Shown one piece after another: positions 36,382 to 39,234 of a DNA stretch of 39,234 nt. Under the pieces are notes generated by a model. That model worked only from the letters and a program-made list of their open reading frames with translations. It did no database searches and was not told where the DNA came from. The stretch comes from Microcaldota archaeon (GTDB lineage Archaea; Micrarchaeota; Micrarchaeia; Micrarchaeales; Micrarchaeaceae). The stretch lies in contig JAJZWO010000003.1 of the NCBI GenBank assembly GCA_021846635.1, positions 1 to 39,234 of the forward strand. The letters are read 5' to 3'. The translations under genes were made by a program, and so were the position numbers. The first letter of the stretch is position 1. Every line of letters starts with the position of its first letter.

Positions 36382-37486
36382 TGCTGGCCCCAAGAGTCCA
36401 GTTGCAAAGGCAAAGCGGCGAAAAGCGCCCCCAAGCCGCGCCAGCACCGCCACAAGGAAAAAAGCCCAGAAGCCGATCAAGCCAATAAAACTGGCAAGGA
36501 AGCCCGTCACGCCATCCGAGCAGATAAAGATGCCAGTATACGCAATGCAGACTTACGAGCACGCAATTGTGTACGATATTTTCAACGGCAATGGTGAAAA
36601 GGCTTCAAGTCCGGAGTCGCTCGATGTGCTTTCAATACTCTCTGGCATAACGGAAGAGTCAAAATCTTCAAGCTTCGCAGCAGGAGTACATGCGGGCAAG
36701 ATATTGCATGAGTTTTCGAGGCTTTCACGTCCCGGCAAACAAGAATCCGAAAGAATTTCAGATATACAGCTGTTCTTCAGCAATGCCGGTTACAAGGAGG
36801 TATCATATTCTGTATTCCCTGATAAGTTCATGCTGCGGTTCGCATACGAAGCAAATGTGCTCGGTATAAAGGGCCATGCATTCGAAGCAGGGGTAATAGA
36901 AGGGTTCCTCAACGCCCTGGGATACCACGGTTTCCACATACGCGAAGTCAAGTGCATGATGGAAGGCAATCCATATTGCAGTTTTTCCTCCTCCGACACG
37001 TTTTCCAGGCAGGAAGGACACGGAACCTCTCTTTTCAAGTCCGCAACAGCGGCGTTGTCGGATCGTGTCTCCAAAAAGGTGATGTCTGGTTCCTCGCAAG
37101 AGCAATTCAGCGAAGCGTATGTTGCCCTGAAGGGAAAGCAGTCCCTGTCATATGCAGCGGAGCACGGCGGCATGGCCATGGCATTCGAAATGGGGCGGAC
37201 CATGCGCAGCAAAACAATAGAGGGAGAAAACTACCCTGCCGCGAAAGCCGCAATGGAGCGTACTATAAGTTTATTAAACATTGGGAGGATAAATGTTAAA
37301 AGTCTAGAACCTTTAAGGCTGGAGCTCTCCGTAAGCCTGTTGAAGTCCAGGCGGGAATTCAACGACTTTGCCGAAACATTCATAAAAGGCCTCGCAGGCT
37401 ACTACAAACCCACAGGGTCTGAAGTAAAAGCCTCTACAGACGGCAGCCATTATGTGCTAAGGCTTAATTCTCCAAGCAAAGGTTGA
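36344..37486 (+). CDS. V4R-like domain protein with basic low-complexity N-terminus
   Basis: GHAFEAGVIEGFLNALGYHGFHIREVKCMMEGNPYCSFSSS resembles V4R; N-terminal 55 aa Lys/Arg/Pro/Ala-rich; GGCGA-N4-ATG. Confidence 0.7.
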   Translation: MATRKRTQKRGSNAGPKSPVAKAKRRKAPPSRASTATRKKAQKPIKPIKLARKPVTPSEQIKMPVYAMQTYEHAIVYDIFNGNGEKASSPESLDVLSILSGITEESKSSSFAAGVHAGKILHEFSRLSRPGKQESERISDIQLFFSNAGYKEVSYSVFPDKFMLRFAYEANVLGIKGHAFEAGVIEGFLNALGYHGFHIREVKCMMEGNPYCSFSSSDTFSRQEGHGTSLFKSATAALSDRVSKKVMSGSSQEQFSEAYVALKGKQSLSYAAEHGGMAMAFEMGRTMRSKTIEGENYPAAKAAMERTISLLNIGRINVKSLEPLRLELSVSLLKSRREFNDFAETFIKGLAGYYKPTGSEVKASTDGSHYVLRLNSPSKG

Positions 37487-37499
37487 CCTGGCGTGATTT

Positions 37500-38960
37500 A
37501 TGGCACTGGAATTCATGGATAAGATTGCTAAATACATTCCCACAATAAAACCGCCAGCGAAGCCCCTGTCCCTCAAGGAGAAGATGATGTGGACCGGCAT
37601 AATATTGTCCGTATACTTCGTCCTCTACAACACCTATGCTGTTGGGGTTAATACTGTTGACGTGAGCCAGCCCATCCTTCAGCTGATAAGCATCGTATTT
37701 GCAGCTAGGATAGGGAGCCTGATAACCGTTGGGATAGGCCCCATAGTGCTCGCAAGCATAGTCCTCCAGCTTCTGTCCGGATCTGGCATACTGAAGATGG
37801 ACATGAACGACACTGCGCAGAAGGCAAGGTTCCAGGCTCTGCAGAAGATATCCGCAATGTCCCTGGCTGTGGTCGAGGCAGCGATTTTCGTAATTACAGG
37901 ATACGTACCGGTAAATTCAGCAGCAGTAGTTGGAACAGTAATCCTGCAGCTGGCTCTGGGCGCGATAGCGATAGTATTCATGGACGAGATGATGTCCAAA
38001 TACGGGATAACCTCCGGGATAAACCTGTTCATAGCAAGCGGAGTTTCCTTCGCGATAGTAGCAGGCACGGTTGGCATACTTATACCTGATGCCGCTGCGG
38101 CGATAACTGCTGGCGGTGCAGCCGCAATATCCAATGCTATACTCGCATTTGCTCCCCTCCTTTTTGCAGTGATAGTCTTCCTGATAAGCATATACGCCTA
38201 CGAGATGAAGGTCGAGCTGCCTCTCGCTTTCGAGCAGCTTAGGGGAGTGGGCGGCAGGCTGCCGATACCCTTCCTCTATGTTAGCGTTCTGCCTGTCATA
38301 CTGGCATCATCGCTGGAGCTCAGCCTTACGGTCTGGCTGCGCTTCCTTTCCGGAGTCAAGGGCAGCCTCGCCAATCTCGCCAAATTCATAGCGCTGTACC
38401 AGCCCGTCGGCACCACCGGCGGCGGCACGACGCTCCAGCTTAACGGAGGCATTGCTTACCTCATTTCGCCTTCATTCCCTCTCCCATACCAAGGCGGAAT
38501 AGGAGGGTACGGCCCGTACGTAAATTATCTACTTACACACACAACGCAGCTTTTCATGCCGTGGGGCGGCTTTGTTCTAGTGCCAGAATGGGTCCATGCA
38601 ATAATATACACGGTTGTGCTGATGCTTCTCTGCATAGTGTTCGGCAAGTTCTGGATAGAGATGACAGGGCAGAGCCCAAAGAATCTTTCAGAGCAGCTTG
38701 GCGAGATGGGCTGGCAGATACCCGGATTTAGGAGGGATCCAAGGGTCATAGAGAACGTGCTCAATAAGTATATACCAACGGTGACGGTGCTCGGCAGCCT
38801 TTTCGTTGGTTTCTTAGCTGCGATAGCGACGCTTTCAGGAGCAGTTGGCACAGGAATGGGCATACTGCTTACCGTAGGAATAATCTACATGCTTTACCAG
38901 CAGCTGGAGCAGGAGAGCCTGTTTGATTCGTATCCTGTCCTGGACAGGCTGCTTAAGTAA
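37500..38960 (+). CDS. secY: preprotein translocase subunit SecY
   Basis: 486 aa; multi-TM; FMDEMMSKYGITSGINLFIASG; LPIPFLYVSVLPVILASSLE. Confidence 0.95.
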   Translation: MALEFMDKIAKYIPTIKPPAKPLSLKEKMMWTGIILSVYFVLYNTYAVGVNTVDVSQPILQLISIVFAARIGSLITVGIGPIVLASIVLQLLSGSGILKMDMNDTAQKARFQALQKISAMSLAVVEAAIFVITGYVPVNSAAVVGTVILQLALGAIAIVFMDEMMSKYGITSGINLFIASGVSFAIVAGTVGILIPDAAAAITAGGAAAISNAILAFAPLLFAVIVFLISIYAYEMKVELPLAFEQLRGVGGRLPIPFLYVSVLPVILASSLELSLTVWLRFLSGVKGSLANLAKFIALYQPVGTTGGGTTLQLNGGIAYLISPSFPLPYQGGIGGYGPYVNYLLTHTTQLFMPWGGFVLVPEWVHAIIYTVVLMLLCIVFGKFWIEMTGQSPKNLSEQLGEMGWQIPGFRRDPRVIENVLNKYIPTVTVLGSLFVGFLAAIATLSGAVGTGMGILLTVGIIYMLYQQLEQESLFDSYPVLDRLLK

Positions 38961-39015
38961 GGGCAGCAATGCAGCTGCACGTAAAAGATTGGGATTAAAA
39001 AGAAGCAGCGGAGCA

Positions 39016-39036
39016 GCCACGCCAAAATGGCATGGC
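39016..39036. terminator. hairpin between convergent secY and eL41
   Basis: gccacgccaaaatggcatggc, 8 of 9 bp; T-rich stretch beyond it on the minus strand. Confidence 0.35.
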
Positions 39037-39061
39037 GCCTCGTATTTCTAAATAGGCATAG

Positions 39062-39175
39062 CTAGAGCTTGCCGACTCTCCTCTTCTGCGCTCTTTTGAT
39101 GCGTTTTCTCCTTTTCTTCAGCCACTTCCAGCGCATCCGGCCCTTTTTCTTCCATTTCCTAGGTATGCTTCCCAA
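39062..39175 (-). CDS. rpl41e: ribosomal protein eL41 (L41e)
   Basis: Translation (TTG start) [37 protein letters not shown]; absent from the supplied ORF track because of its size. Confidence 0.8.
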   Translation of the reverse strand: MGSIPRKWKKKGRMRWKWLKKRRKRIKRAQKRRVGKL

Positions 39176-39234
39176 AAATAACACCTAAACAGCGATTATT
39201 CTGAATCGCCAAAAAGCAATATATTATGAGCCTA

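Noticed and set aside
1-39234. CRISPR arrays, transposases, phage integrases, rRNA
   Set aside because: No regularly spaced repeats, transposase/integrase-like proteins or rRNA sequence seen by eye.

Overview
The window is archaeal chromosome: leaderless and TATA-box promoters, GGTGA-type ribosome-binding sites, tRNAs with introns, SRP54, SecY and eL41. I infer a small-genome DPANN/ARMAN-like acidophile, but this is not proven here. About 40 genes are readable. They include TCA/respiratory genes (aconitase, malate:quinone oxidoreductase-like, citrate synthase, nuoHIJKLMN), threonine synthase, ferrochelatase, an isopentenyl-phosphate-kinase-like kinase, inorganic pyrophosphatase, a GH15-like glucoamylase, geranylgeranyl-reductase-family and GT4 proteins, a DRG/Rbg GTPase, TatD, a HerA/DUF87 ATPase with a nuclease-like tail, SRP54 and SecY. 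The most unusual observations are: (1) at least three, probably four, genes (SRP54, TBP, a surface protein, IPK) lack a satisfactory ATG/GTG/TTG start, yet each has GGTGA exactly 4 nt before an in-frame near-cognate codon (CTG, ACG, ATA, CTG), the same geometry seen at many ordinary starts here; (2) a TATA-binding protein gene encoding only one TBP repeat; (3) tRNA-Arg(TCT) interrupted by a 24-nt insertion in the T-loop; (4) a possible two-hairpin small RNA whose linker is perfectly complementary to the ribosome-binding region of the neighbouring HerA-like ATPase; (5) an unannotated 28-aa lysine-rich ORF with its own promoter and hairpin/T-tract terminator.
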